NCBI GenBank assembly: GCA_027489535.1
Contig: JAIXZO010000018.1
Location: 369,345-433,344 of the forward strand
Direction of reading: 5' to 3'
DNA from: Hyphomicrobiales bacterium
GTDB taxonomy: Bacteria > Pseudomonadota > Alphaproteobacteria > Rhizobiales > Beijerinckiaceae
Length of the DNA stretch: 64,000 nucleotides
Shown here: positions 8,465 through 19,000 of the stretch, piece by piece
Numbering within the stretch: position 1 is the stretch's first letter
Layout: each line of letters opens with the position of its first letter
Program-made: the position numbers and the translations under genes
The notes under the pieces: model-generated
Told to the model about the DNA's origin: nothing
Databases searched by the model: none
The model's input: only the letters and a program-made list of their open reading frames with translations

Positions 8465-11014
8465 TTAAACTCCGAGGCGAATAGGTATGTCAGTGGGGGA
8501 ACGGAACAACTCCGCGTCTGTGGCTGGGTCTTGAATGACGATACGCAGGCTGGGCACACTCTCATCACTGAGCAAAAATGCGACCGTGATCGGTTTTCCG
8601 GCCTGAAGCTTGACGCAGCCAGTCGTCCGATCAAACTCCCCGTCTACAGCCATGCCGACAGCGCCAACTTGTTTGCCTTCAGATACCAGTAAGGGCCGTA
8701 CCAGCAGCTCGTTCGAAAAGAGCGAGAGGTTCTTACCGTCTAGGTGAATACTCACGCTGAAAATGCGGTTCGTTACGGCATCGGGGATGCCCGACGCAGC
8801 TACCGGACCAACCGAGGAGCGTTCGCGTTCTGGGGCTTTCATACGCACCGTAACGACCGGTATGATCAGCTCCTGTAAAGATGGTCCGCCATGGTGAAAG
8901 GCGAGATCGCCGCCAGCTTTGAAGACCCCACTGCTGGTAGGAAACACAAAGTCCAGATCGGAATCGTAGCCAAGAGCAGCAGCCGTCACACGGATGCAGC
9001 CCGCCGGTGTCGCACCACCACGCCCAATCCAGCATCGACGATGCAGTTCAACCTGATCCCCTCCAGGCCCCTCAATTCTCATCGATTCGTCGCGGTCGGA
9101 CGGATGGAAAAGATGTCCATGATCCGCTGTGACAACGTAGTGCTCGATACCCGATGCTGCGAGCTTGCGGATCGCTCTCGCCAGATTGTCGATGACGGTG
9201 TCCATGACCTGGCGGGCCTGGAACGTGAACCCGCGTTCGCCGGCATGATCTATCTCTTGCGAGCGAACGATCACCACCTGAGCGCCGTCGATCTTCTTGG
9301 ATAATCTCGATGGCTGAAGGCTCAATAGTTCGTCGAGCGCCATATCAGCTAAGCCGGGAATGCGGGAGGCAGCGAATTTCTTGCGAGCGGAGAGGTCTGG
9401 AAGGAAGGCGTCATCGATTCTAACGCCTAGCGTGCCTTCCTCTTCCACCACGCTGAAGCTGGAAGATGCGCCCGGATGAAGCGCCGCCATGCAGATCGGT
9501 GTGATGCTGGGAAGAGCACATACGGCGGGCCGGACGCTCACTTCGACTGTCTTTGGCAGTCGCTCCGCCAGCTCCACCCCCATCTCAAAGCGCATAGCAT
9601 CAACGAAAAAATACGCGACCGGCTTAGGCTGGGCTGACACGACCTCGCTATAAATCCGCGTCTGATGCAGGGCGTCTGGAACTGTCCAGTTGGCAGCTAC
9701 AAGAGCCTTCGTGAAGCCTTCGGCCATCGTACGGCAGGCGTCATCATAGACGCTTCGTACAATACCGAGAGGACGTTCATCAGGCTCGTCGTCGAGATTG
9801 GTTATCCACGCCTCGAGGCGCCGCTGCGCTTGGTCCAAGCGGAACCAGCCATCTTTGCACGCATAGGCTTCAACCCATGCGCTCGCGTCCCCTACGACTT
9901 TGCTTGCCGCTGCAAGAACGGCGACACCAGCCCTGCCCAACTCTGCCATGCGGCGGCAGGCTTCCCACTGGGCCTTGCGTCCGACATCTCGATCCAACCA
10001 AAAGCTGTGTTCCCGGTCACCAATTATGCTGAGAGCCTCGTCGAATTTGCGACGTGCTACGAACTCCCCGCAATGTGCGAGCAGCACCCGCTCTTCGAAC
10101 CTGAACGTATCAATCGAGCCGAGAGCACCGGCGGGAACGGAGTCGTCACGAAGACCAAGCTCTGCCTCAACGCGATCCGCCATCCCTGGATACTGTCCGG
10201 GAAATTTGGACCGCAGGCTGCGGGCCAGTTCACTAGTCGCCGCCGCCTCGTCCTTGGTTTTTGGCGTCGGGAGGGCATCGAGCGCCGAGGGAGCTGGACA
10301 GCGCAAGTCACCTCTGAATTCCCCGGCAAGCACATAACGGAGCGTGATAGATCGTAACTTAGGAAGCGTTGCATCTTCTGGAAGCTCAAGACCGAGTTTT
10401 GAGCGGATGAGCTTCAGCAGTTCCCGCGTTGCTTCCTTTGCCTCCATCTCTGCGTCACGTTCATCACTCGCCAGCCAAGCGGCGATAATCCCATCCTGAC
10501 CGATATTGTGAAAAATGGCCCGGAGAACAGATGGACCTTCGGCCGATGACGTATCCGAGGCCGCGCGCGCTAGATCGTCGTACGAAACATGTTCTGGCGC
10601 CATCATGTCATCAATGACGCCATCGGTATAACGCTGACGCAGGACATTTCGAGCAAGACGCTTCAGCTGTGGCTCGTAGCACTCCCCGGCTTTCTCAAGC
10701 TCCATCAAGACAGAGCCCTGGCGATCACGCTCGCAGCCGGGTAGATAAATGATCACGTTCTCTGAAGGCGTGTCTCCGCTGACATAGGGCTCCGTAACGG
10801 CGCGAAGTTCAAACATTGATCCATCATGTTCAGTCAACCGGACAGGCACGCCCGAAACGGTAACCGGCACGGCTTCTGGACCGGTGCGGACTCCACCGCG
10901 GACTTCGCGAACATACGACACGAATTCCCGGCGATGGTCATACCAAACGACGACTTTGCGTAACTTTAGCTTCTCTGCGAGCTGTTTTGAGATGTAATCA
11001 TGAAGCGGATTCAT
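8465..11014 (-). CDS. pglZ: BREX PglZ, alkaline-phosphatase-like protein
   Basis: 849 aa. The alkaline-phosphatase-superfamily core shows the metal-site motifs FVDAMRFE (about 475) and VTADHGHLFHP (about 655). The N-terminal part has the REC-like start of PglZ (KLRKVVVWYDHRREF). PglZ is a core BREX component that holds the methyltransferase and ATPase together; family members bind metal and cleave phosphodiesters. It starts directly after the RelA/SpoT-like gene and is followed 2 bp later by brxL, so all are co-transcribed. Confidence 0.94.
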   Translation of the reverse strand: MNPLHDYISKQLAEKLKLRKVVVWYDHRREFVSYVREVRGGVRTGPEAVPVTVSGVPVRLTEHDGSMFELRAVTEPYVSGDTPSENVIIYLPGCERDRQGSVLMELEKAGECYEPQLKRLARNVLRQRYTDGVIDDMMAPEHVSYDDLARAASDTSSAEGPSVLRAIFHNIGQDGIIAAWLASDERDAEMEAKEATRELLKLIRSKLGLELPEDATLPKLRSITLRYVLAGEFRGDLRCPAPSALDALPTPKTKDEAAATSELARSLRSKFPGQYPGMADRVEAELGLRDDSVPAGALGSIDTFRFEERVLLAHCGEFVARRKFDEALSIIGDREHSFWLDRDVGRKAQWEACRRMAELGRAGVAVLAAASKVVGDASAWVEAYACKDGWFRLDQAQRRLEAWITNLDDEPDERPLGIVRSVYDDACRTMAEGFTKALVAANWTVPDALHQTRIYSEVVSAQPKPVAYFFVDAMRFEMGVELAERLPKTVEVSVRPAVCALPSITPICMAALHPGASSSFSVVEEEGTLGVRIDDAFLPDLSARKKFAASRIPGLADMALDELLSLQPSRLSKKIDGAQVVIVRSQEIDHAGERGFTFQARQVMDTVIDNLARAIRKLAASGIEHYVVTADHGHLFHPSDRDESMRIEGPGGDQVELHRRCWIGRGGATPAGCIRVTAAALGYDSDLDFVFPTSSGVFKAGGDLAFHHGGPSLQELIIPVVTVRMKAPERERSSVGPVAASGIPDAVTNRIFSVSIHLDGKNLSLFSNELLVRPLLVSEGKQVGAVGMAVDGEFDRTTGCVKLQAGKPITVAFLLSDESVPSLRIVIQDPATDAELFRSPTDIPIRLGV

Positions 11015-12088
11015 TCAGCCTGTTCCTCCGGAGTCGACCTTGGACAGCTCTTGGAAGCGGGCTGCAAACCATCGAATTCGTGCAATACCGTCGGAAACGG
11101 CATCACCTGACGTTGACACAATGTAAGGGGCTACCTTCTGCAAAAGTAGCACAAGCAAGAGATCGGAAGAGTTTCGATCAAGATTAAAGCGCACGTCACC
11201 CCGTGCTGTCAGCTTTGACGCAAACTCATCAAGTGTTTGCTGCGCTGCTGCTGTCATAGGTTCTGGAACCGTAATCTGCTTCCGGATACTCTCTGGTGAT
11301 ACAAGCCGCACAGGCTGCAAAGCCTCGTAAAGCGGGCCAGCATTTCGGCCAAAATCGACCTCTGGGAACCATCCGCGAACTCGTGCGACAAAGTCATAGA
11401 CGTCGGTGAATACGCCGCCATGTTCGCGCTGACGACGCTCAGTTTCCGCAAACAGACTCCCGATCGTCATGTCGCCCTGACGAACGGCGTGGCCTAGCAT
11501 CACAAGAAAATTGCGCTCAGGCTCCGACAAAGAACCCGTCACTGGTTTGTAGCCCAGATCATGCTCGATCTCGTTCCAGACGTGCGCCATCATGCTACAT
11601 ACCTGAACTTCACAGGGCACATCAGACACGTTGGCGTAAGTACCGATCACATCGGAATCGGGCAGAAACGCTTCGATATGTGACGCACGATAGAAATTGC
11701 TGTGGTCAGCCGCATTCTTGTCTTTACGTTCTGGAACTGGAGGCTTGCCTTTCAGATCAACAAATCTCTTGCAGACCAATTGGACGACCTGATCCTCATG
11801 GCGCTGCTCGTAGGTCGCTATACGAACTGCAGCGAGATCACGGATTTCGTCAAAAACTGACTGCACACTCGGCAGGTTCTTCTTCCCGGAAGCCAAAAAC
11901 CGACGCAGTTTGCCCTCAAGGCTCTTAGGGCTCTTGGCACGGAACGTGACCTGCGCGCGGATCGCGTTCCCCTCGACGATCTCGAAACGGCATATCTCGG
12001 CCACGCGCGCAGACAGCTTCAAATATCGGTCATACTCACGGTGGTAGCGAAGAACAGCGCTCTTTATGGTGTCTTCGGAGATCGCCAT
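11015..12088 (-). CDS. RelA/SpoT-domain nucleotide synthetase inside the BREX operon
   Basis: 357 aa with a RelA/SpoT synthetase domain in about residues 20-185. Visible motifs: RAKSPKSLEGK (50-60), DLAAVRIA (D84, R89), YRASH (133-137), EVQV (160-163) and EIEHDLGYK (173-181). All core positions for ATP/GTP pyrophosphate transfer appear kept. There is no HD hydrolase domain and no TGS/ACT domain, so it is a small-alarmone-synthetase-like protein with an extra C-terminal region of about 170 aa. Its ATG overlaps the pglX stop by 1 bp (TAATG), and pglZ follows without a gap. It is not a canonical BREX gene; possible roles are an abortive-infection arm or a regulator. The product ((p)ppGpp, (p)ppApp or tRNA pyrophosphorylation) cannot be told. 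Confidence 0.85.
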   Translation of the reverse strand: MAISEDTIKSAVLRYHREYDRYLKLSARVAEICRFEIVEGNAIRAQVTFRAKSPKSLEGKLRRFLASGKKNLPSVQSVFDEIRDLAAVRIATYEQRHEDQVVQLVCKRFVDLKGKPPVPERKDKNAADHSNFYRASHIEAFLPDSDVIGTYANVSDVPCEVQVCSMMAHVWNEIEHDLGYKPVTGSLSEPERNFLVMLGHAVRQGDMTIGSLFAETERRQREHGGVFTDVYDFVARVRGWFPEVDFGRNAGPLYEALQPVRLVSPESIRKQITVPEPMTAAAQQTLDEFASKLTARGDVRFNLDRNSSDLLLVLLLQKVAPYIVSTSGDAVSDGIARIRWFAARFQELSKVDSGGTG

Positions 12089-15000
12089 TATGCCGACCTC
12101 CTTGCGTTGGCGGCAATGGTGAGAGGCGCTTGAATGAACTCGTGCAAGGCTGCCTTAACCGCTGCTGATGTTCGTTCTCGAACAAGCTCTTCAACTGTGC
12201 GTTCTAGTACGGGTCGGGGCTTTGCCTTTCCATCATCGCCGACACTCCAAAAAAGATCATCGAGTCCATGAGCAATCGCAAGACTCCGATCTAATTGGCA
12301 CTTCGGAATAACTCGCTCTGGCCACAAATGCATAGCGAGGTTCGCCCAGTCATGTTCTCCGGACGCAATTTCGTCCCACTTGCTCTTTAGCTCCTTCTGC
12401 CACGACTTAGGTTGAGGCACGAGCCTCCAGAGTAGCGCCATGTTGTGGACGACACCATCATCTAGTACTGGCTTCCAAAGCGGGGCAACACGCTTGACCT
12501 CCTCCAAGAATGTACGAAGCTCGTCGATGAACGCTTGGTGTGCAGCAATTTCCTTTCGATCCTTTGCCGAGGGGTTCGGTCCGACCTCTTGGAGTCTGGA
12601 GACCAGCTGCCTCTCTTCAAATGCAAGCTTCGGTGCGATATAGTCGTTTTGAACCCGGAACAGCGAATCCGTAGACAATGATTGAATGTGAAGCCAGACT
12701 GAATAGCTTGCGGAAGGCGTCGCCAGTTGCCAATACACTGGTGCCGTTCGCCCAAATCCAGAGTATGAAACTAGATGCCGCGCGAAAAACACTCGCGCAA
12801 ACCAATGCCTAAGGGAGCGCGCCCCGATAGCACGTTCTAATAGAGCGACATCACTATCCGTGACATCCGGCAGATATGATTTTAGCGCGCTTGTAACCGC
12901 GGTATACAGATCATCTGCGTGACCCACATCATCGACTAAAATCTGCCGTTTGGGAGCATCACGTTCCCGTGCCGGCTGCCATTGCGGAGCAGATGCGTCT
13001 AGCTTTGGAGAGTATTCGACTGAACATACAGACCATCGTCCGAATGCAACTCCAAGCAGGAAGCTTGCCAGCGCCTCCCCCGGTGTCTGCGAAAACGAAA
13101 AGGGCGGAGGAAACCTCCCACCTGCCACCTCGTCGTCGTCGGAGCGCTCACAACGCTCAATGTCGGCTTCACTTACGCCGTAGAGCTCCGAAATCTGTTG
13201 GTCGATTGCTCTTTGGCTGAGCGACAACGTATCATTCAGCGACCGTTCGAATTGGTCACGCCATGCAAAGAACTGTGATATTGATCGAACACTGTCTTTG
13301 ACACTACTTGGAACTAGTCCAGAGAAGAACGGATCGGTTTCGAATGTCGCAAGACGAACGCGGCACTCAAAAAATGCTTCAGCAGATGCCTTCTCAACAG
13401 ATTCTCGCACAACATCGTCCGGTTCGACCCACCGCAGCTCCTTTAGTACCCCGGAGGTATATGTCTGAGAGGCAGTCTGCATCTGAATGAGCGCCCGCAC
13501 CAGCCGACTATTAAAGAAGGCAAGCAGGTAAGCCTGAGATGCTGCAAGAGGAATAACGGCCGGCCCACGAACAGAAAACACGTAGTTTGCGGGGTGCCAC
13601 CTGACAGAGAATTGTACACTTCTGTTTGAGAAAGATATTGCCGGCCGGAAGTAGTACGTTGAAGCACGCCTGGTCTGGGCAACTTGACCGTTTGACTGCC
13701 TATTTACCTCTGCCATTTCGGCAGCGTTGTCTTCCCACTTTACAACGGTGTTTGAAACACCTCCGTAAGGGAAATCGTCCCCACCCTTGCTCATAAACAC
13801 CCATCTATCCAACGTTCCGATTCGCCTCGGCTCCAGCTCATAAAACAGACGACAGAATCTTTCGTCATTGAGCGTGGTAAGCCCATAGCGGGGCGTACAT
13901 GCACGATTTTCGAGCGCTTCAGCCGCCGTATAAATGTGCCAAAGCCGCGATGGCAGCCAATACAGAAATCGACATAGCGGCAGACTACGAAAATTCTCGG
14001 CCCCAATGTCAAAGCATCGCTGGGGCTGACGAATTTCTTCAAGTAAGCGGCTCTCACGTTGAGGCAGATCAACTAAATCTATAAAGTGAGTCGGTTGATC
14101 TGATTTCGGCTGGGAGATGACATATGCTGCGACCCGAACGGTTGCGGCGTCCAGCACCCCTAAGCCGAGGTCTGCAACGAGTGACAGATGATGCTGAAGG
14201 ACCAAATCACGCCAACCAGCTAATGTTTTCTTGAAGAAGCCGTCGCGAGGCGTAATTGCACCAACAAGACCGTGCGGGTGGGTCAATGCTAATACGCGTT
14301 CGCAGAATACTGCGAATAGGTCTAGACGGGTTTGAGGATAATTCTCCTCCAGATATTGGACCGTGTCGGATGTGGCATCTCCAAACGGAGGGTTCATAAG
14401 AACCACATCAAATTTAATCCGAACTAGGTCGATGAGGGCGATACCCTGAGCGGCGTCTTCAGCAAAAAGTCGACGCCGCACGCCGACACTCCCTGTTGCT
14501 GTTTCAGCAAACGCGCGCAGCGCCTCAATGATAATGTTCTCGGCCTCTTGAAAAAAGCGATCGTCATCTATCCCGGAAAAATCCAGAGACCCCTGCTTCT
14601 GAATCGGCTCCATCCCGGGCAAGAAAGCAGAGGTACTGCGTAGACGAACGAATTCATCACTTGCGCTTTTCAGCGCTGCAGCGATACCGTTGTCGATGCG
14701 AAGAAGCGCGCCCAATTCTCCCGCAAAGTGACTTTCGCTTACCATCTTTTTGAAAAAGCCACGCAAAAGCGGAGGGTTGAGACGCGCAGCAAATTCGTTA
14801 ACTAGTGAATCGTCGCCGAGCATCGGCTCTGCCACTACAATGTGTGTCCTAGAAATGCGTGGCCTGTCGGATGCCCCAATTCCATTTTCTTTCCACGCAC
14901 GCTGGGCACGCAACCACAGCGCCAACGCTGCAATTTGTGCGCACCTCGCGTCGATATCCACACCATAGAGGTTATGTTCGACGATCAGCTGTGGAACTGC

Positions 15001-16017
15001 ACGGCGTAGATCCTCAAGATTCGGATAGTCGTCCTTTAATGAACGTCCGGTCGCTTCTCTTGGGTTTGTCGTTCCTTCGATCGCCCAAGCTTCTTCATAA
15101 ATAACTAGCAGGAGATCGAAACTATAAAGGAGAAAATGTCCAGAGCCGCAGGCAGGGTCAAGAATACGAAGGTCCCGTGGGTCCTTTAGCGAGCGTCTTT
15201 CAATGAGCTTATCGGCCGATTGGTAAAGATATTCACAGATTTGTCCCAGGCGCGATTGCCTGCCATACATCTCAAGCCACATACGACCAAGTGTGTTATC
15301 GACAAGAAAGCGCACTATATACTTGGGTGTGAAAAATTGATTTCGAACGGCGAGTTCGCGACTGCTTTTTGGAGCGGAGTTGGAATCCCGCATTTCCTTT
15401 CGCTCACTAGAGCTATTGAAGAATTGATAGACCCAGCCAATCGTTTCGTCCTCGCTCCAGACCGAAGTTAAATCGGACGCATTCAGGACACTCAGCAGGG
15501 CTTCAAACGTCTGCCGTTTCGGCCACAGCACTGAGGCAGCATCACGCCGGTCAAATAGGACCTTGATCTCGGTCGAGAATTCGTCGAACAGGCTTTCCAC
15601 ATAAAGGCGATACCCAGCGCCGTCGGGCAGTAGCGCCAATCCGGGTGCCATCCCGCAGAACTCCTTGTACCCGCCAGATTGCTCGCCCTTCGTTATGCAC
15701 TCCTGTACCAGCTGACGGGCTTCCAGCATCTTGAGCGCGACAAAGCGGTTGAGAGTAGTGAAAGCGGCATCTCGGACATAGTCGGTGATCGCCTCCACGC
15801 TGGTCGACCCTGCTGCCATCTTGTGCTCAATGGCGGCAACGATCTTTCCCCGCTGTGCCTTCTGGCGGGCCGAAAGGTGTGCGCCGCCTTCAGCCGCTAT
15901 AACGCCGCTGCGCAGAACGTCGAAAGTGCCTTCGAGCTGAGACGAGAAATCCTCATCAAGCAGCTTGCGGGCCTGCTGGGTCGCGCGTTCAATCGCGCTG
16001 CGGGTTGCCTTATCCAT
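12088..16017 (-). CDS. pglX: BREX PglX adenine-specific DNA methyltransferase
   Basis: About 1309 aa. SAM-binding motif I DPACGSGHF (about 290) and the N6-adenine catalytic motif NPPF (in LMNPPFGDATSD, about 590) are plain. The long C-terminal half is the target-recognition and BREX-specific region. PglX methylates the host at a non-palindromic 6-bp site and marks self in BREX. I chose the ATG at 16017; a GTG three codons upstream (16026) is possible. It follows brxC by about 10 bp and is coupled (TAATG) to the RelA/SpoT-like gene. Confidence 0.95.
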   Translation of the reverse strand: MDKATRSAIERATQQARKLLDEDFSSQLEGTFDVLRSGVIAAEGGAHLSARQKAQRGKIVAAIEHKMAAGSTSVEAITDYVRDAAFTTLNRFVALKMLEARQLVQECITKGEQSGGYKEFCGMAPGLALLPDGAGYRLYVESLFDEFSTEIKVLFDRRDAASVLWPKRQTFEALLSVLNASDLTSVWSEDETIGWVYQFFNSSSERKEMRDSNSAPKSSRELAVRNQFFTPKYIVRFLVDNTLGRMWLEMYGRQSRLGQICEYLYQSADKLIERRSLKDPRDLRILDPACGSGHFLLYSFDLLLVIYEEAWAIEGTTNPREATGRSLKDDYPNLEDLRRAVPQLIVEHNLYGVDIDARCAQIAALALWLRAQRAWKENGIGASDRPRISRTHIVVAEPMLGDDSLVNEFAARLNPPLLRGFFKKMVSESHFAGELGALLRIDNGIAAALKSASDEFVRLRSTSAFLPGMEPIQKQGSLDFSGIDDDRFFQEAENIIIEALRAFAETATGSVGVRRRLFAEDAAQGIALIDLVRIKFDVVLMNPPFGDATSDTVQYLEENYPQTRLDLFAVFCERVLALTHPHGLVGAITPRDGFFKKTLAGWRDLVLQHHLSLVADLGLGVLDAATVRVAAYVISQPKSDQPTHFIDLVDLPQRESRLLEEIRQPQRCFDIGAENFRSLPLCRFLYWLPSRLWHIYTAAEALENRACTPRYGLTTLNDERFCRLFYELEPRRIGTLDRWVFMSKGGDDFPYGGVSNTVVKWEDNAAEMAEVNRQSNGQVAQTRRASTYYFRPAISFSNRSVQFSVRWHPANYVFSVRGPAVIPLAASQAYLLAFFNSRLVRALIQMQTASQTYTSGVLKELRWVEPDDVVRESVEKASAEAFFECRVRLATFETDPFFSGLVPSSVKDSVRSISQFFAWRDQFERSLNDTLSLSQRAIDQQISELYGVSEADIERCERSDDDEVAGGRFPPPFSFSQTPGEALASFLLGVAFGRWSVCSVEYSPKLDASAPQWQPARERDAPKRQILVDDVGHADDLYTAVTSALKSYLPDVTDSDVALLERAIGARSLRHWFARVFFARHLVSYSGFGRTAPVYWQLATPSASYSVWLHIQSLSTDSLFRVQNDYIAPKLAFEERQLVSRLQEVGPNPSAKDRKEIAAHQAFIDELRTFLEEVKRVAPLWKPVLDDGVVHNMALLWRLVPQPKSWQKELKSKWDEIASGEHDWANLAMHLWPERVIPKCQLDRSLAIAHGLDDLFWSVGDDGKAKPRPVLERTVEELVRERTSAAVKAALHEFIQAPLTIAANARRSA

Positions 16018-16029
16018 GATGCACACCCG

Positions 16030-19000
16030 TCATTGAACAATCACTTTCTTGCCCGTGCCAATCAGGCGGGTACACTCCTCCCGGATGCCCGCAAGCGCGG
16101 CGTCGAGCTGCTCCTCGGTCTCGATCCCTCCCGAAAAGTACCCGCCCAGCTTCACAGTCGCGACCCGGTCTCCGTCCACAATGCGGTGCAGCTCTGCGAT
16201 CGCGTCCTGGAATCGGCTCTCACAAGCATCCAACTCCGACCGCAGTTGAGGAATGGACACCTTGTCCTGATTGCGGGTCGCGCCACGCTGAAGCGGCGCC
16301 GCCAGCTTGTCTCGGCGCTCCTCAGTGATTTCTCCCCATCCTGGCGTATGCGTTAGTCTGTCCAGAGCCTGAGAGTAGGCCGCAACCCGCGCGTCCATCG
16401 CATTCTCAAACCGGCGGCCGTACTCAGCGTTAATCGCTGTCGCATGCTGCTCGATTGTCGGCAGTTCACGGTAGAAGGTTTCCCGTTGGAGAAAATCTCC
16501 CAGCTGCTCGGCCTTCGCCCGCAGCTCGTCGGTAATGTCGGGCTCGCTTTGGAGGAAGGGCCATGCTGCGCTCTGGGCGTCACGCGCCCGTTCCAAATCC
16601 TTCAATCGCGGCTCCGTGAGAGCCTGCTCAAGCTCTGTTGCGCGCTTGATGGCGTCCTTGATTGAGCGGTGTGAGGCATTGAAGGTTGCGATGGCGTTGT
16701 CTTCCGAGCCACGCAGAACGGCCTTCATCTCGCCTATCGCCCCTTCGAGAAGAGCGGCGCCAGGCAGCCGGTTGGAGTTCAGCTGCCCGAGGGCAGAGGT
16801 AACGGCGTCTTCGTGACGGGCAATCTCCTTGCGAAGCTCGGAGACGATGGCGCCCGCGTTCAGCTCGCGGACCTCGGTTCCGAACGTATCTCGGAACGCC
16901 TCGGACGCTTTTATAAGCTCTTCGAACTCGATCCCTTTCTTGGGCCTGAAGGAGGCCTGGCGGAAGAAATTGTTATTCGAGAATGTATCACGCGCTTCGA
17001 TGCCGGTTGCGGAGTCTATGGTCTGACCGCGGCTTGTGACCTGTATCTTTCCGGCGCGCAGCAAGGAAAGAACCAGAAGCCTGACAACTTCAAAGTCCCA
17101 GCCAAACGGCTCCTTGGCAAACTCGTCGGCAAGGTAGCGCCCACTCGCGGTGTCGCCGTAGTTTGCCCTGTCCTCGATGCGCGTTAAAACTTCGGCCATT
17201 GCGCCGCTTTCAACGCGGAAGACGGTTTTGTTTTTCTCATCCCTTAGAAGTCCCAGCGTACCGAAAACGGCGGGAAGCCCCTGCAAGTTTTCGGCGACAA
17301 AGAGCGCGTCGACGCCCTTCTTGACGTCCGCGGGCCGCGCGGCAGCGTCCTTGAACCGGTCAAAAACCTCTGGCAATACGTCGCCGAGAATGTCGGCTGC
17401 ACTCTTGCCCACATCGACAGCTCGATCATCTGGGCTTCGATCATTCCCACGGAAACTGACGCTCCCGGCAAGGCAAGCCGACCTCAATAGGCGCCGCAGC
17501 TCATCCTGATGGCGCCTTTGCCGAATTTTCTCTTCGCCAATGAGTGCAGTCTCATCCGCCGTCTTTGCTTCGCGCTCCTTGCGCGCCAGCATTTCCTTGG
17601 AGCGGAACAGCTCAACGATCTCTCTGTCGATGGCGTCGTTGAGCGAGACGGCCCAGAAGACGCTCTTCCGCTCCTGCTGGCTACGGGTGCGGAGTTCCGC
17701 GGAGAGTGCCCCAAATGTTGCCCCGTCGTCGGCTAGATGCACATGAAACATCATGTCACCGTCAACGATTGGGCGTCCGTGAATCGCGAGACCTGCTTTG
17801 AATGTCTTGGTATCAAGGAGCGTGTGGCTGGGCTGGGGCTGCCAGAAGGATGCCAACACCTCCGAATAGATCCGATGAGCGTCGCCCGGTTTTGGGCTGA
17901 TGCCATTGCGAATGCGTTCCCAGTCATCTTCTGCTGGCGTAGGAATACGGTATCCATCGTCTCCGAGCCGGACTTTATTGGCCGCTTCCAACTGACGGAT
18001 CGCTTCCTTCACCGCCGCAAGTTGGGAATCGCCAGCAACGCCGGGATGTAGCGCCGCTGCGATATTCTCTGCCGTGCGGTGGACGCTCTTCACATACTGG
18101 AGGAGGCAGATCACCTTCGCGACGGGTTGCGCGAGGGGATGCTCAAGCTCCTTCGAAATGGCCGAAATCTTCGCCCTGACCTCAGAGCCAATGTTTCCTT
18201 CAACCAGATCGTAGACCTGATCCAGCCGGGCCACCGAGCCCACCGTCTGGTCGGCGAGATTTACAGCCGGGTTAATCAACAGCTGCTGGGCGAGCTTGAT
18301 GATGGTGCGGTTAGCACCACCGACATGTTTGCTCGCCCCACCCTGCGTCCGGAGGCCCGAAACGACCTGGATGATGAGGTCGATCTGATAAGGAAGGAGC
18401 GGATAGAGATCGATGAAACCGTCACGCGTGAGCTCGGGCAACTTGATGTCAGCCGTCAGACGCGTGTGCTCCGTGAATCGCCCGCGATGCTGGTCAAAGA
18501 GATCGCCGAGGACCTTCTCGGCCGGTCCATTTTTTGAAAGGACGCGTTTACTCGTCACCTCAGAAATGTCGGAGGGCTCCAAGTGGACCTGCAAAGGGAA
18601 GCGGTCCATCAGTCGTGCAAGTTCGATTTTCTTGTCGTCGAGACCGCTCACCAGCTCGCCGAGCTTCTCCTGCGATGTGACAACAATCCAGTGCTTGCCA
18701 CGACCCTTCACGCCCAGGCTCTGCACGACAGCTTGCAGATCAAGCATTTTTTGAACATCGCGGGCGACGAACTGCCCAACCTCGTCGATTACAAACATCA
18801 GCGACTGGCCAGGGCGCCTACGCTTCATCAGTTCATTCGCCCGCTCGGCAAGCTTCCCGGGCGATATATCGGCTTTATTTTTGACCGCCTTTACCCACGA
18901 ATCCGCCATGGGATAGGTTTGAGGATCAAGGCTATGCAGGACGCGGCTTGCTTCGCTCAACGCAAATGCGACTTTACCCTTTTCGGATGCCCACTCCTTG

